Part shown: positions 24,175-36,225 of the stretch, piece after piece | How positions within the stretch are numbered: the stretch's first letter is position 1 | How the letters are laid out: every line of letters starts with the position of its first letter | NCBI GenBank assembly: GCA_963978545.1 | Contig: OZ021732.1 | Location: forward strand, 27,248,123 to 27,312,122 | Direction: 5' to 3' | Length of the DNA stretch: 64,000 nt | Source of the DNA: Linyphia triangularis | Lineage: Eukaryota; Arthropoda; Arachnida; Araneae; Linyphiidae | Notes under the pieces: model-generated | Databases searched by the model: none | What the model saw: only the letters and a program-made list of their open reading frames with translations | What the model was told of the DNA's origin: nothing | Made by a program: the position numbers and the translations under genes

Positions 24175-25531
24175 ATCTATTACTGCCGTCCTAAGCAGAG
24201 ATGCAGTAACTCCATCTGAGGTCATTTGTCAGAAAACGTGATTTTGTTTCTTTTTCGTGGGTCACCTATTTAAAATACACGGTTGTCATAAAGTAACTTT
24301 GCCGATATATGGACCTCTAGCTTCCGTTAAGTTCAACCGATCGAGATGAGATTTCAGGTATAGTTATTCAAAGGTATGTGCTCGGGATTCTGGGAATTGC
24401 AATAAAATGTCCCTCACTGTTACGATTATAGTTACAGAAATTCGAATGGCAACACCTACTTTTTCCTGTCGCAAAATGCTCAGCGCATGCGGAAACCCTT
24501 TAGAGCGTTAGAACGGTACGTGTATCCCAAAAAACGGGCGCGTCATGCACGCACAAATAACAACTTTGCGAACGACCGACAAAAACACGGTCGGAAATAT
24601 GCATTTGGCAGAGGCCAAAGCTCAAATGGGGGCCATCACAGGCAATTTTATCGGCTTTCTACGCTGAATACCTGGCGAACGGCCTCCTATATCGTTGCAT
24701 TGCGACATAAAAGATATGCAAGAACGTTATCAACAAATAAATTTTTAATGTCCCATCAAAAAATTATTTTATTAGACAAATTCTCTATGCTATTTGCATA
24801 AAATAAAAAATATCCTTGTATTACTTACAAGACTACAAATAGTAATGCTTATCTTATCTTCTACTTAAAAAACAAATAATTTTTCGCCTTCTTTAAACCT
24901 TACTAAACATCGTCAAAATTGCTGTGCAAATCTACAGCTTTTTGGTTGACTGTAAGTGATTTCCGAAAATTGTGACGCTTTTCTGGCATCGGATTTAGCA
25001 AGTTCTCTAATATCATTAATAATTTTTTCATTCATTGGTTATCCCTCTTAATTGGGGGATTGATTGCAGCATATCAGTAACATTTTTTAATACTTTTATC
25101 TTAAGGAAATTTAACGAAATGGATTCTTCAGAAAAATCTATTTTGTACATTAGGTGGCAATTTCCTCCTTCTGCAACGATTTCAACGATGTTTTTTAAGT
25201 AAGGTCTTGGTGTTGTACGACTTATTTAGTACATATTAATCGTATCTAATCTCATAAACTCTTGAAAAATAAAGTTTTCATTGTGAAATAATGACTCTAA
25301 GTTTCGGAAAATAAAGCTAGTCACATTCACTTTTTGAGAGTTGTAACAATAATACACCCTTAAAGATTATTATCATACGTCTATTTGTTTATTTGTATGT
25401 ATAACAATTGTACAGGGTGTCTATAAAAGGTTGGACACATTTTGATGTTGAATAATTCATAAATTAATGAAGACAAATTTAAATTGATAACACTAATGAT
25501 TAGATTGACTCAAAAAGTTTTATGGCCTTTG

Positions 25532-25742
25532 TCAATGGACTTCCATTTGTCTGCCGTTCGTCCCACGGAGAATATCAAGACGGTAGTCAATTTCGTGGCA
25601 GGTACAGGTAAGTATGTCGGCATCCACAGAGGTTATTGCGGCTGTAATCCTGGCCTTTAAGTCATTGGTCACTTTCCTCCTGTAAACGATGTCCTTTAAA
25701 TCTCCAAAGGAAAAAGTCCATCAGGTGATCTGGGTGGCCAAG
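25532..25742 (-). pseudogene. C-terminal fragment of an IS630/mariner-type transposase
   Basis: On the minus strand WPPRSPD is followed, after a small deletion and frameshift, by DFFLW, then KDIVYRRKVTNDLKARITAA, and ends ...NGRQMEVH before a stop (TGA at 25532-25534). In this superfamily the block around PD...DFFLW holds the last catalytic acidic residue. The rest of the gene is missing, so it cannot be active. Confidence 0.8.
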
Positions 25743-25751
25743 AGGGAAAAG

Positions 25752-25854
25752 CATACAATTAATAATGCGAGCAGACGATATTTACAAAAGAAACTAGAAA
25801 AACATAAAATTAATAACATGGGCAGACGATATTTACAAAAGAAATTATATTCAA
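25752..25854. repeat. Two tandem 51-bp repeats
   Basis: catacaattaataatgcgag, then cagacgatatttacaaaaga, at 25752 recurs with few changes at 25803 (cataaaattaataacatggg...). Confidence 0.85.
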
Positions 25855-26066
25855 ATGGAAAAAGGAAATTTTCTAAGGCAACTATAAATGAAAATATGAG
25901 TTATTCTATGTATAAATGCCATAAGTTTGTATATACTATCTCCATTATTTTATGAATTATTCAACATTAAAAGTTTTCAATAAAAAGACACTCACGTGAC
26001 TTTATGCAGTCAAACTACTTTCATTCATCACTTTATAAACTTAACTTCTACTAACTATAATTATAA

Positions 26067-26586
<520 letters not shown>

Positions 26587-27453
26587 ATTTTTAACATCAA
26601 ATGACTTTTACAATATTTGCTAAACTGCTTTTAATTTGAATGATGAAACTTGAAATATTTTAACTCGAATACTGCTTTTAAATTGAAACTTATGAATTCG
26701 ATCTCTTAATATCTATGGTGTTTGTATGTATGGGTCACTGTCAGTCCAGTGTTATACATGCCCCGAATGCTTATATCATACTTCCTTGAAAGTTTCTTCG
26801 CATGTTAGGACCACAGAAACGTATCAATTCCTCAATTCAGTGGAGTTACAGCGTTTCAGCTTAGTATTTGTCTTTGCTGCTTAGTAGACCTCGTTTTATT
26901 CTGGAGTTGCTGCAATGCTTAATACCGAGTTTAAAAGGACAATTTATGTACACATATGCGTATGATCTTAGAGACACCAAAAATCACAATAACTCAAAAT
27001 CGACCAAAAATGGAGTTACTGCATTTCTGCTTAGGACGGCCGAATAGACTATCCACACCTACCAGTTTTGCAAATTCGAGATGTCCCCCGTTTCACTTTT
27101 AACACCTGTCAAGAGTGCAAAAGCTAATTTTTTCCACCTTTCTATTTATTATTTAAAATATCATAATACTTCTCTTAAGATACACTAAATTGTTTAAAAT
27201 AAAGGAAATCTAAAAATATACTTGTTTTTAATTCGTAGTCTATATAACGCTTTGTTATAACTATAACTCGCTCAATGCGCTATGATGTTATGATTCGATA
27301 GAAAACTAACTTTCTGCCATGAAACAAAAATCACTAAATTTTGGACTTGGACTCGTTTGTTGGGCGAGCATGATGTCGTGGTAAGCCTTTTTGCGAGTTG
27401 TAAGATGCAAAATTACAAAGGACGCAGCGCTGTTAATGCTTACGCTATTTGAA

Positions 27454-27655
27454 GCGTTGAACGCCAGAACGGACCATCCCATATTTAAATTTTTGCTATT
27501 TCCATCCGCAGAACGGAACAAGTGTGGTTTATCTAATGGTCAACTAAGTGAACCATTCCACATCTGGTCAGCTCTGGCATAAATGGTTTTGAAAAAGTGA
27601 AGTATAAACAGCAAAAATCAAATTGTGGGATGGTCTGTTCTAGCGTTGTACAACG
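27454..27655. repeat. Fold-back inverted repeat, ~44-bp arms
   Basis: The left arm 27454-27496 (gcgttgaacgccagaacgg, then accatccca...tttttgc) is matched by the reverse complement of 27611-27655 with a few mismatches and small gaps. The loop is about 115 bp. Probably a small MITE; no duplication was identified. Confidence 0.75.
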
Positions 27656-28159
27656 TTTTGTGGAACTTTTTATCTGAAAACTAAGCTGTCACATTTTTGA
27701 TGATCATTATCTTTCTGTATCAGATATAATATCATTCTAGACAAAGAGGGATAACCTCTAAATAGAATTCTTCCTCAGAAATGCTTACTTAAAATAAAAT
27801 GGTTACATAAAACATAAAAATAAAATAGTTTAATTGAAATCAAGAAATCTGAAAATGCATTGATTAATCACTTCTGGTCTAAATCGAGTCAACTCCGTCC
27901 CTTTATTCCCCTAAAACACTCCTTAAAACTAAATTTGGAATTTCTGCTGAATGGCTATACAATTTAAAAAAAATAAATTTAAGGAAAATTTAATCTTTTT
28001 ACAAGTTTAAATTTAAAAAATCTTTTTAAAACACTATCGTTTGTTAGATTTTAAGATATCTGAGAAACACAACAAGCATTTTATACAAAAATCTCTATAA
28101 TTTTATTTATCGTCCAAATATTCGTCCATTATATACGAACAGAAAATATTCAAAACCAA
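27656..28159. other. Intergenic, nothing recognised
   Basis: AT-rich sequence between the fold-back repeat and R1 copy B. Confidence 0.4.
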
Positions 28160-28730
28160 AACTAGGGGTGTGGAGCATCGTACACCTTTCAATTACACTA
28201 TAGTACTGATGTCAATTTGTGTCATTTACCGTTTTTATATTTTCATCATTCATTTAGAAAAAATGACCAGTTTGGCGATATTTTTTTACCATAATTCTTG
28301 TATGGGTCTTAAAAAAAAAAAAAAAAAATCTTCGCCAAATAGAGGATTTTGACGATATACTTTTTTTTTCAATAATTCTTAGATTATCCTTTCTTATAAG
28401 TGTAACTGGGGAGAGGAGAAAAAAATGATCGTTGATGAGGTATGCTCAAGGTAATAGAACTCTGTTTTAAAGGCATTCGTTTTTCAACTTTTTACGCCAA
28501 TAAAGAATTTTTACGAGAATTTCGGAAGTGGGGATGTTTAGAACACCTTAAGAAGCATTACCACAATGATTTTGGACAAAATCGTTAGTGCTGTTTTTTA
28601 GCAATTACTGAAAAACATGATTTTTTCAATGGTAGCAACCTTATGCGCATGCGCTGTTACGACGAAAACCTTAATGGTAGGTCCCTGTGCCATCACCAAC
28701 CTAAAATATTACAAAATGTCCTTTTTACCC
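28160..28730 (+). repeat. R1 interspersed repeat, copy B
   Basis: Begins taggggtgtggagcatcg, continues atgaccagtttggcgatatt, cattcgtttttcaactttttacg, ggaagtggggatgtttagaacacctta and ends near ccatcaccaaccta. The LINE at 28745 is inserted at or just beyond its right end. Confidence 0.75.
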
Positions 28731-28744
28731 ATTATTTCATATTA

Positions 28745-29307
28745 CTTACTTACTCCTCGGCTCTACAGCCCGTGTAGGGCCTTGGCATCCTTTATCACAC
28801 AGTTTCACTTTTTCCTATCTCCTTAGCTTTTATCTTCCAATTTTTGATTTTCATCTTTTTTAAACTCCTTCCTCTTCATTTAGCCATCTTTTTCTAGGGC
28901 GTCCTACCTTTCTCATTCCCCCTAGTCTTTCCTTGTTGAAAACTTTCTTTGATGCTTTTTCATCTCCCGTTCGCTCCAGATGTCCGAGTCATTGTATTGT
29001 TTTTGTTTTTATTATATTTACTTAATCTTTTTCTATATATAGCTTACTTAACTCTAAATTACTCCTAATTCTCCAAACATCTCAATCTTTGATTGGTCCA
29101 TAAATTTTTCTTAAAATCTTTCTCTCAAAAGCAATAAGTATTTTTTCTTCATTCTGAGTGGTAGTCCAAGTTTCTGCTGCATAAGTGACTATAGGTCTAA
29201 TTATTGTTTTATATAGTTTTAGTTTTAACTTTCTTGAGAGAAGAGAGGACTTAAACGACTTAAGCATTGATAAATAACATATGTTTCCAGCTGCCAGTCT
29301 AGTCTTT
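28745..29307 (-). mobile_element. 5'-truncated LINE, 14-bp duplications
   Basis: Perfect ATTATTTCATATTA copies flank the insertion (28731-28744 and 29308-29321). On the minus strand it runs from a reverse-transcriptase C-terminal fragment to a 3' end reading ccaaggccctacacgggctg, then tagagccgaggagtaagtaa, i.e. a GTAA-type short repeat tail. This 3' sequence and the protein are of the kind found in arthropod non-LTR retrotransposons. Confidence 0.92.
28800..29290 (-). pseudogene. LINE reverse transcriptase C-terminal fragment
   Basis: The minus strand reads RLAAGNICYLSMLKSF, then LYKTIIRPIVTYAAETWT, then FERKILRKIYGP before a stop. This is the thumb and connection region after the reverse-transcriptase core of non-LTR elements, where YGxxTW-like and FERKILR motifs are conserved. 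Downstream, in shifting frames, remnants such as KKMKIKNW fit the C-terminal tail. Several stops and frameshifts plus the 5' truncation make it inactive. The coordinates of the degenerate part are approximate. Confidence 0.85.
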
Positions 29308-29321
29308 ATTATTTCATATTA

Positions 29322-30040
29322 GAAAATATATTTTTGCTAATTTTTGGAACGGGGGTGAAATTATACCTTTGCCCCCGCTGTTGATAGAGTACGAGAGGTG
29401 GGGGGGGGGTGATCGCGCCCTTTACCCTTGTGTAGTTGGCGCCTATGCCCCACCCCTCAAAAAAGAGGTCGCATCTCTTACCTGGCAATTGTAAATTTTA
29501 ATCTGAACTTGGGACACCATAAGCTTGAAAAACAATCGCGATATTACTGTATTTGGATTGTGTAATCTTGGTTCCACGAATTTCTTCTCGTATAGATCAA
29601 ACCCGTTCGCAAACAAAATCGATGGGATGCTTTATGTTGCACGAAGTCTGTTAGTTAACGCAAATGGTAACTGCGCACGCGATCGCTGGCGAGCAGGGAT
29701 TTCATTGCAGAAAATTGAGTTACGCTGCTGCATCCCCCTGGAGAAAATAAATTGGTAGCAGTGTGGTCGCATGCGAAGTCCCACGTTAATCTCATTTAAT
29801 GAAAGATGAGAGAGAATGTGTGAGAATTGTTGTTTTCGTCATTTTGCCCGGGTTAAACACATTAAGAAGCCATGCGGCATCTCCTTTAACATAGGACTAA
29901 CACTTAAAAAACATGCCAAGCAAAATATTCACAAGTCTGGTTTTTGAAAGAAGAATGGCCACCATGTACGCAAATAATGTATTTGGTGAAATTTCTGTAA
30001 AATAGAAATTGGCAGCAACCACTTCCAATTTTGATGTTTT
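29322..30040. other. Intergenic; G-rich patch and CG-rich patch
   Basis: At 29360-29460 G-rich sequence ends in ttggcgcctatgccc, in the style of a hAT-like terminus, but no partner end was found. At 29590-29760 there is a locally CG-rich stretch (tgcgcacgcgatcgctggcgagc) with an open plus-strand frame but no recognised protein. Confidence 0.35.
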
Positions 30041-30339
30041 CTGTTTTATTGCAGGTTATGTCTTAAAAGTTCGTTTTCTGTAACATCCATAACGTCTTAT
30101 ATCATTAAAAAAAATCTAAAGCGTTTAGTGTGAGTTTTAACAGAACGTTAAGAGTCTGGGGGGGGGGGGGGGAGGACTAGGGGTATGGAACATCGCATAA
30201 CTTTCAAATATACTTAATACTTTTCGCTGTATTTAAATTTGTTATGGACTGGTATAATTTACCGTTTTATATTTTCATTATTTTAAAAACTAGCTGAATA
30301 CCCATGCTTCGCTACGAAATGTTACCATATGCAATATTT

Positions 30340-30600
30340 TCGCTAGATGTGAGGGGCTTTGCGGAAATCCGTCATTGGCGTATAAGTCCCAGTTTTTGGC
30401 GCTTCGCTCGCAGAAAGATTCATCGCTACGCAAAATCGAGCTAGCTTCGCTCGCTAAAATGTTCATTGACACATAAGCACAGGCTTACTTCAATCGTTGA
30501 AAGGTTCATTGCTATGTAAGCATGGGCTCGCTTCGCTCGCTAAAAGGTTCATTGCGGCGAAAGCGTAAGCTTGCTTCACTCACTAAAAACTAACTGCTAC
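30340..30600. repeat. Short gcttcgctcgct-type repeats
   Basis: The phrase cttcgctcgc followed by (a)aaaggttcattg recurs at least four times (about 30400, 30445, 30532 and 30570) in the part of the Helitron-like element near its 3' end. Confidence 0.7.
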
Positions 30601-30699
30601 GTAAAGCCTTAATATTAGAAGCCCGCTCCTGTTGGAAAAAAAAAAAATTCCCCGTTAATACAATTATACAACACCCCTTTAAGAATATTTTAACACATG

Positions 30700-31150
30700 T
30701 TTGTGAAAAGCAAAATTTGAAGGCCAAAATAACTTACGTTGAAACTTTCAGAGCTCTAAGCTTATTAGAAGTAGCTTTTTTGTGAAAATATTAATTAAAG
30801 AATAAATTAAAATTTTAACATTTTAATTGACAAGTAAGCCAAAACTACTTATGTTGAAAATTTCAGAGCTGTAGCCTTATAAGAAATCGTTTTGTAAAAT
30901 ACTTATTAATTAATTAAAAAATAACTAAATAAATATTTAAAATTCTGTTTTTCAAAAGTACAATTAGAAGGCCAAAACTATTTGTGTTGAAATTTTCAGA
31001 GCTGTATCTATTTGAAGTCACTTTGTAAAAAAAAATTAAAAAAGACTAATTAAAATTTTAACATTATGTTTGTCATATGTACAACTAACTAGAAAGCCAA
31101 AACTACTTATGTAGAAAATTTCAGAGCGCTGCTCCAATTTTAAGTAGCTT
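30700..31150. repeat. Four degenerate ~125-bp tandem repeats in the Helitron-like element
   Basis: The unit aaggccaaaactacttatgt, then tgaaaatttcagagctgtag..., recurs at about 30720, 30837, 30971 and 31092, each followed by a long A/T stretch. Confidence 0.8.
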
Positions 31151-31599
31151 TCTATAGATACACAGACAGCTTGTTTTATTATTATAGATGACCAGTTTAG
31201 CAATAATTATTACATCGGCAAAGAAAAAAAAACTAAATTGGCAATATGTTTTTTGGTAAATATTACATTTATCTTTTCTTGTAAGTGCAACGGAGATGGG
31301 TGATACCCAAGAAAAGTGTTAAAAGACATTCGTTTTTCCAGAAATTTGGGAGGTGGGGATGTTTAAGACACCTTAAATCAAAGTCGTTAGAGCCGTTTTC
31401 TTAGCAACTGCTGAAATACTTAAATTTTTCAATAGCTGCTACGCTATACGCCCGCACACTTTTGACAAAAACTTTAACGACAGGTTCCATGGCCACCATT
31501 AACCTGTACACAAAATTTGAATATCGTTGGTCATGCCGTTTGTGAGTTATACTCACCTCAGAAACATACATTTTTCTAGATCACTCTTTTGGAAGCACG

Positions 31600-33326
31600 C
31601 TCCAAAACGTGTAGGAATACTAAAAAATACTGATAAAAAAAATCAAATTTCATCGACCATATCCAATAATTTTATTACCCTATGTTAATACATGGTTAAT
31701 TGAAATAAATAATTCAAGTTACAAAAAGACAAATTTCCAATTTCAAGAAAATGATTTTACAGGTGGAAAAATAAATCGATTCGTAATTACCCTGCCAAAT
31801 TGAGATAAGAGTTGGGCACGCATTCAATTTCTCTTTGAAATTAAAGTGCATGTTGAATGGAAAAAAATATTCTTTCACTATCTGACAAGTTATGACAAAT
31901 TTGGCTATCAGTTTTAATTCTACTTATTCAAAGTCCATTTTAGAACTGTACCGATTATTTGTTCTCGTTTGATCTATAAAAACTATTGATGCTTCTCTAT
32001 AGTCGAAAAAAAAAAATCAGAATTCTATTCGATGTTGTACCAAAATTTGTAGCCATCACTTGAATTATTATGAAATGTTGTACGAGATACAACAGAAAGA
32101 GAAACTTACAACGATATTTGAAGAGGGAAATAAAGTTGAAGTAGATTTTTCTATCTTTAAGCGTTTTCAGTTCTGGCGCCAACATTTGAAAACCAATAAA
32201 ATACCTTTTTTTTTTTTTTTTTTTTTTAATCTTCGAATTAAAAGTTTTAACGGATTAAATTAGTATAAGAATTAAAGGCTCTACAGTTGTTTATATTGTG
32301 GTTGGGATAATACTACATTAACAGTGTGGTATTGGGAAACATAACGATCATTTGTAAGGTTCGATATTCGAAATATGCTTCTGTGAGTATATCTGACTTG
32401 GCGTTTTAGCCTCGGATTAAAAGTAAGAGAAAAGTTAAAAGAATCCTGAAAAATTGCAAAAATATTTGCAATCACTAACTTTAACAGAAATGGGTGGTAT
32501 CCGTTACCGAATGAAATTTAAATTTGCGCTTAAGCGTCAAGTGTGGACAGACTTCGAAAGATTTGATCTGCTGAGTCATCAGACCGCAAAATTCCTTTGA
32601 TCTTTTCTAGTGGCAATTTAATTTTTCAAATCCGCATTTCTAGGAACGTTTGAGCAAGTCATCGAAAAATTCACTCTGGTCTCATTTACACAACTTTAAG
32701 ACCTGTGATCAAGGACTTAAGTAAAATATTTACGAAGATAAAACGGCAAATAATGAATTTAGTTTGGAATTCAGTTTCCTGAACATATAGTTAAAGGAGT
32801 GTTGGATGATTAATAGAACGGGAATGTACAGGGAAAGTTTTATATACTACAGAATAGGAAATGAGAGCAGGAATGATTAGGATAATGTATTTTGCTAATT
32901 ACAATGACCTTAAACTGGCTTTTTAAGTCGTTACATTTACCTTCATCCGTTTTTTTAAAGAATGGACTAAGGTACAAGACTCCTGTTTCTAATTACTTGT
33001 TCATCAGTTCGCTCCCCTCTCCCATTTCTCTTAAAAATTGTCTTGAAGTAACTACAGGTTATTGACTAACATTAAGACATCTGTCAAAAATTTTAAAAAA
33101 GGTAATAGATTTTTGGGTAAAAATATATATTTCTTGCAATCAAATTTTTGGTGACATCTCTTCCGAAGATTAGAGATACTTCTCTCCGATATTTATTTTT
33201 AGGATTTTTAATGTGATAGAGAAAGTCAATAAGTACCCTCAAAAATTTTCTCGGCTGAATTTGCCTAACTGTTCGTTGTTGTTAACCTTTACTTTTTTAT
33301 ATTGGCAGAAAAAGGGCCAATCACCA
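31600..33326. other. Intergenic, nothing recognised
   Basis: AT-rich, with a T run at 32209-32227. No coding or repeat structure could be supported. Confidence 0.4.
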
Positions 33327-33331
33327 AGGAA

Positions 33332-33745
33332 CAGGGTTCCCACGGTCATTGAAAGTCATTAAAAGTGCTTAATATTTTTGAACCTGTTTTCAAGGCCTTG
33401 AAAGTACTTGAAAATACTTAGAGGTGCTTAAAAGTCCTTGAAAATGTTTAGAGGTCTTTAAAAGTCCTTAATTTTTGTGTATGTTGACCAACTTAGAAAT
33501 TTTCAAAAATGCAACTCAGACTTGCTATCCCCGCGTGTCCGCCACTTATCCTCACTATATTGGAATTTTCTGACATATTTGTATTACACATGCGCCAATT
33601 TGTAACTATTTTGGTAGAATATACTTTATAAATTTTTTTTATACAGACATGATGCCTGAAAACAAATTTTTAAAGGTCCTTAAAAACATTAATTAGGTCC
33701 TTAAAAGTCATTGATTTTCATTCTGTGATTTGAGTGGGAACTCTG
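33332..33745. mobile_element. MITE family M1 (CAGGGTTCCCAC ends), copy 1
   Basis: Left end CAGGGTTCCCACGG, right end GTGGGAACTCTG; 5-bp duplication AGGAA at 33327-33331 and 33746-33750. The interior is built from repeated phrases such as aaagtcattaaaagtgctta and ttgaaagtacttgaaaa. Noncoding. Confidence 0.92.
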
Positions 33746-33750
33746 AGGAA

Positions 33751-35675
33751 CTCATCTTATTCTTAGGTCACCATGCATTTCAAAATAAATGAAAAACATT
33801 ACAGTTGTATACCAAGATGAAAAATTGGCCACATGCCCTCATTCAATCGAACTGAAACTTGGTAGATATAATACTCGTTGTCGATGACAATGCATGCTAA
33901 CAAGTTTTGAGGCACAAAAAAAAAAGGGGGGAGGGGGGGAGGTGTTAGTAAATGGTACTAAATCAATTGTTTTATATGTACTTCTCTTGTTGGCGCCTTT
34001 GTAATCCAATGCCTTCTTCAGAAACTACTTTAATTTTGATCCTTTCCTAGCCAAGGTGTTCCAATTTGTGACTCTCATAGACTGGTCAGCTCCTTATTCA
34101 GGTTAACATTGGTTTAAAATTGGAATGGGGGGATGTTGAAGAGAAGGAATCCATTAGGCAGTTCTGTCCAGCAAATTTAATGAGATTAATTTTAGTATAT
34201 TTGATAATACCTATTTCTCGGAAATCTTGTACAACTCGGTCTTAAATCTCTGCTTCCATATGCCATGAATATTAACTGCACCAAGAATCTCCTTTACAAC
34301 CATCTTCCTCAAAACCTAACGTGAAAGCGAACCGATTTTCTTGTGATTTCGTCATTGCTCAGGTTTCGGAACCATTTCTTCGTAGTGGTCAAACAAAATG
34401 GAAAAATCGATCCGAGAAATAAGTTGCAATTACACATATAAGTTGGCAATTCATATAAAAGATTTACAATATAAACTTTGTTTTTATAGTTTAATTTTTT
34501 AGTTATTCAAGAAAACTCATCCAAAAGCAGTGTCGGTTGTTTTACGATCAATGTGTTATCAAAACCGTACGTAGATTAAATATTTAACAATGCGAGTTTG
34601 GCTGTAGTTGCATTGTTTTAGTCCCGAATTAAACCCCGTTTACGAACTGAGTAAATCGATTTTAATTATCCAAATTAGCGTTCAACGTTTTGAACTGGCG
34701 CGTTGTTTTGTATCCTCTTTATCGCTCTATTCTGTTTTTACAATCAATAAAAAAAAATTAAGAGCTCCTATAAAACGATATAAAAGGGAGAAAACATGCC
34801 ACTGTGGCTCAATATTTTAATTTCTTGGTAATCAATCGAATTGTCACTTCGTAATTGTTGCTTCGCATGTGGTAGATAATTGATAGAGTAGTATTATTGC
34901 TCTTTAACAATACTATGAATAGGGGGAATTTCCATCGTGGACCTAGCCTAAAGGATAGCACTAGATGAAAAATAAATGGTTTTTGCGACAATGGTTAGGC
35001 ATTGTAAGATTCTGACTGAATTATGAAAGGTACGGTAGAGTGGTCACTTAGGGATTGGGTTTTTTAATTTCTTTTTGAATGTTTAAGTGCCGGGTGTGTG
35101 GCATCGCCTTGACATTTTTGAATGGAACATTGTGTTGATTCTTGTTTATGTTTGTTCTGTTTGGTTTGTGCGCGTTATGGGTGGTGTTAATAAATTGTAT
35201 GTTATTGTTCATTGGAAACAAGAATTGAAGAATTGTTTGATATTTGAAATAAGTCGATTACTTTGCACGCAAACAACATCGAATCGTGGACATGAAATTA
35301 GCTAACTTTTATGCGTTTTTTCATTTGTGTTCCTTAAAATTATCTTGTTGTACATGATACGTGTTTGATATTTATCCTGCCTTATGTATATTAAGCTAAT
35401 GATGTGATTTCGTTCTTTAAATTTCAAGGTTTTGTGCATAAATATCATTTATTATAATTACCTCAATAGATTATATCTTATTAGTCTTCTACGTCTTTCC
35501 ATTAAGCTTGCATTCTTAGCTCAATTTGACTATTATGTTGGAACAATACAATAACCAACTCTATTCTATATTAAGGCATTTAAAACAGATTATTTGTTTT
35601 TTACCAAATATAAATGGTTCCTGCATATATTTTTCATTTACAAACTTCTCAAAATATCCACATTTTTGCAATCTC
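33751..35675. other. Intergenic, nothing recognised
   Basis: AT-rich. A short G-rich stretch (ggggggaggggggaggtg, about 33925-33943) could form a quadruplex. No gene was identified. Confidence 0.4.
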
Positions 35676-36225
35676 TACTGTAGAGGCATGAATTTCGCCC
35701 TGTTTTTGAAGCGCTGTACAAAGGAAACAAAAAATATTTTTTCCATCAATTTTTTTATCATTTGTTTATTGATGTTTTATTATTACATAAAAAAATTATT
35801 AAAAAAAAAAAATTAAAATTGATAAAGTTATGAGCAGTCAAAGTGGGGGGTCAAAAAAAAAATGCTTGAAATTTTTTTTTTCAAACTGCCGCCATTTTAA
35901 TTTTTTTTTTTTTTTTTTTTTTTAACTTATCCAAGGGTTATACGATAGCGGCATCTATAATAATTAAGAATCCGTCTGTTTTTTATGTTTCAGATCACCA
36001 GGAGGGTTGGAATAATGCACGCTAGGACACCTTTTTTTTTACCCCCCCCCCCCCCCACTTTGACTGCTCATAACTTTGTCAATTTTAATTTTTTTTTTTT
36101 AATAATTTTTTTATGTAATAGTAAAACATCAATAAACAAATGATAAAAAAATTGATGGTAAAAATATTTTTTGTTTCCTTTGTACAGCGCTTCAAAAACC
36201 GGGCGAAATTCATGCCTCTACAGTA
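35676..36225. mobile_element. 550-bp fold-back element, ~175-bp arms
   Basis: The left arm 35676-35850 (tactgtagaggcatgaattt... to ...gagcagtcaaagtgggggg) and right arm 36045-36225 are nearly perfect reverse complements, ending TACTGTAGAGG and CCTCTACAGTA. The ~195-bp centre is A/T runs plus a unique segment. A TA at each end fits a mariner-type target. It is noncoding, and the high identity of the arms suggests it is young or maintained by conversion. Confidence 0.9.

Larger units (their letters stand above)
25411..25995 (-). mobile_element. Internally deleted mariner/IS630-type element
   Basis: Left end TACAGGGTGTCTATAAAAGG and the following gatgttgaataattcataaa are matched by the reverse complement of the right end (gagtgtctttttattg, then aatgttgaataattcataaa). 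It carries the 3' part of a transposase gene on the minus strand and a 51-bp tandem duplication at 25752-25854. Confidence 0.75.
30290..31188 (-). mobile_element. Helitron-like non-autonomous element
   Basis: Read on the minus strand it starts TCTATAATAATAAAACAAGC and ends ...GGGTATTCAGCTAG, and it sits exactly between A and T of the host repeat R1, with no target duplication. The 5'-TC, 3'-CTRR and A/T insertion rules are those of Helitrons. Near its 3' end gcgaagc-type words recur. The interior has no helicase or replication-initiator coding sequence. The expected 3' hairpin is poor here. Comparison with R1 copy B fixes both edges to the base. Confidence 0.78.
30170..31560 (+). repeat. R1 interspersed repeat, copy C, interrupted
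   Basis: The left part (30176-30289, aggggtatggaacatcgc to cattattttaaaa) and the right part (31189-31560, tgaccagtttagc to the ccatggccaccattaacctg block) join into one R1 copy once the 899-bp Helitron-like insertion is removed. A further ~110-bp segment left of it (30050-30160, cttaaaagttcgttttctg onward) resembles 12180-12290. Confidence 0.75.

Noticed and set aside
32200..32230. Poly(T) runs as retroposon tails
   Set aside because: No target duplications or retroposon bodies were found next to most runs, so they are left as simple repeats.
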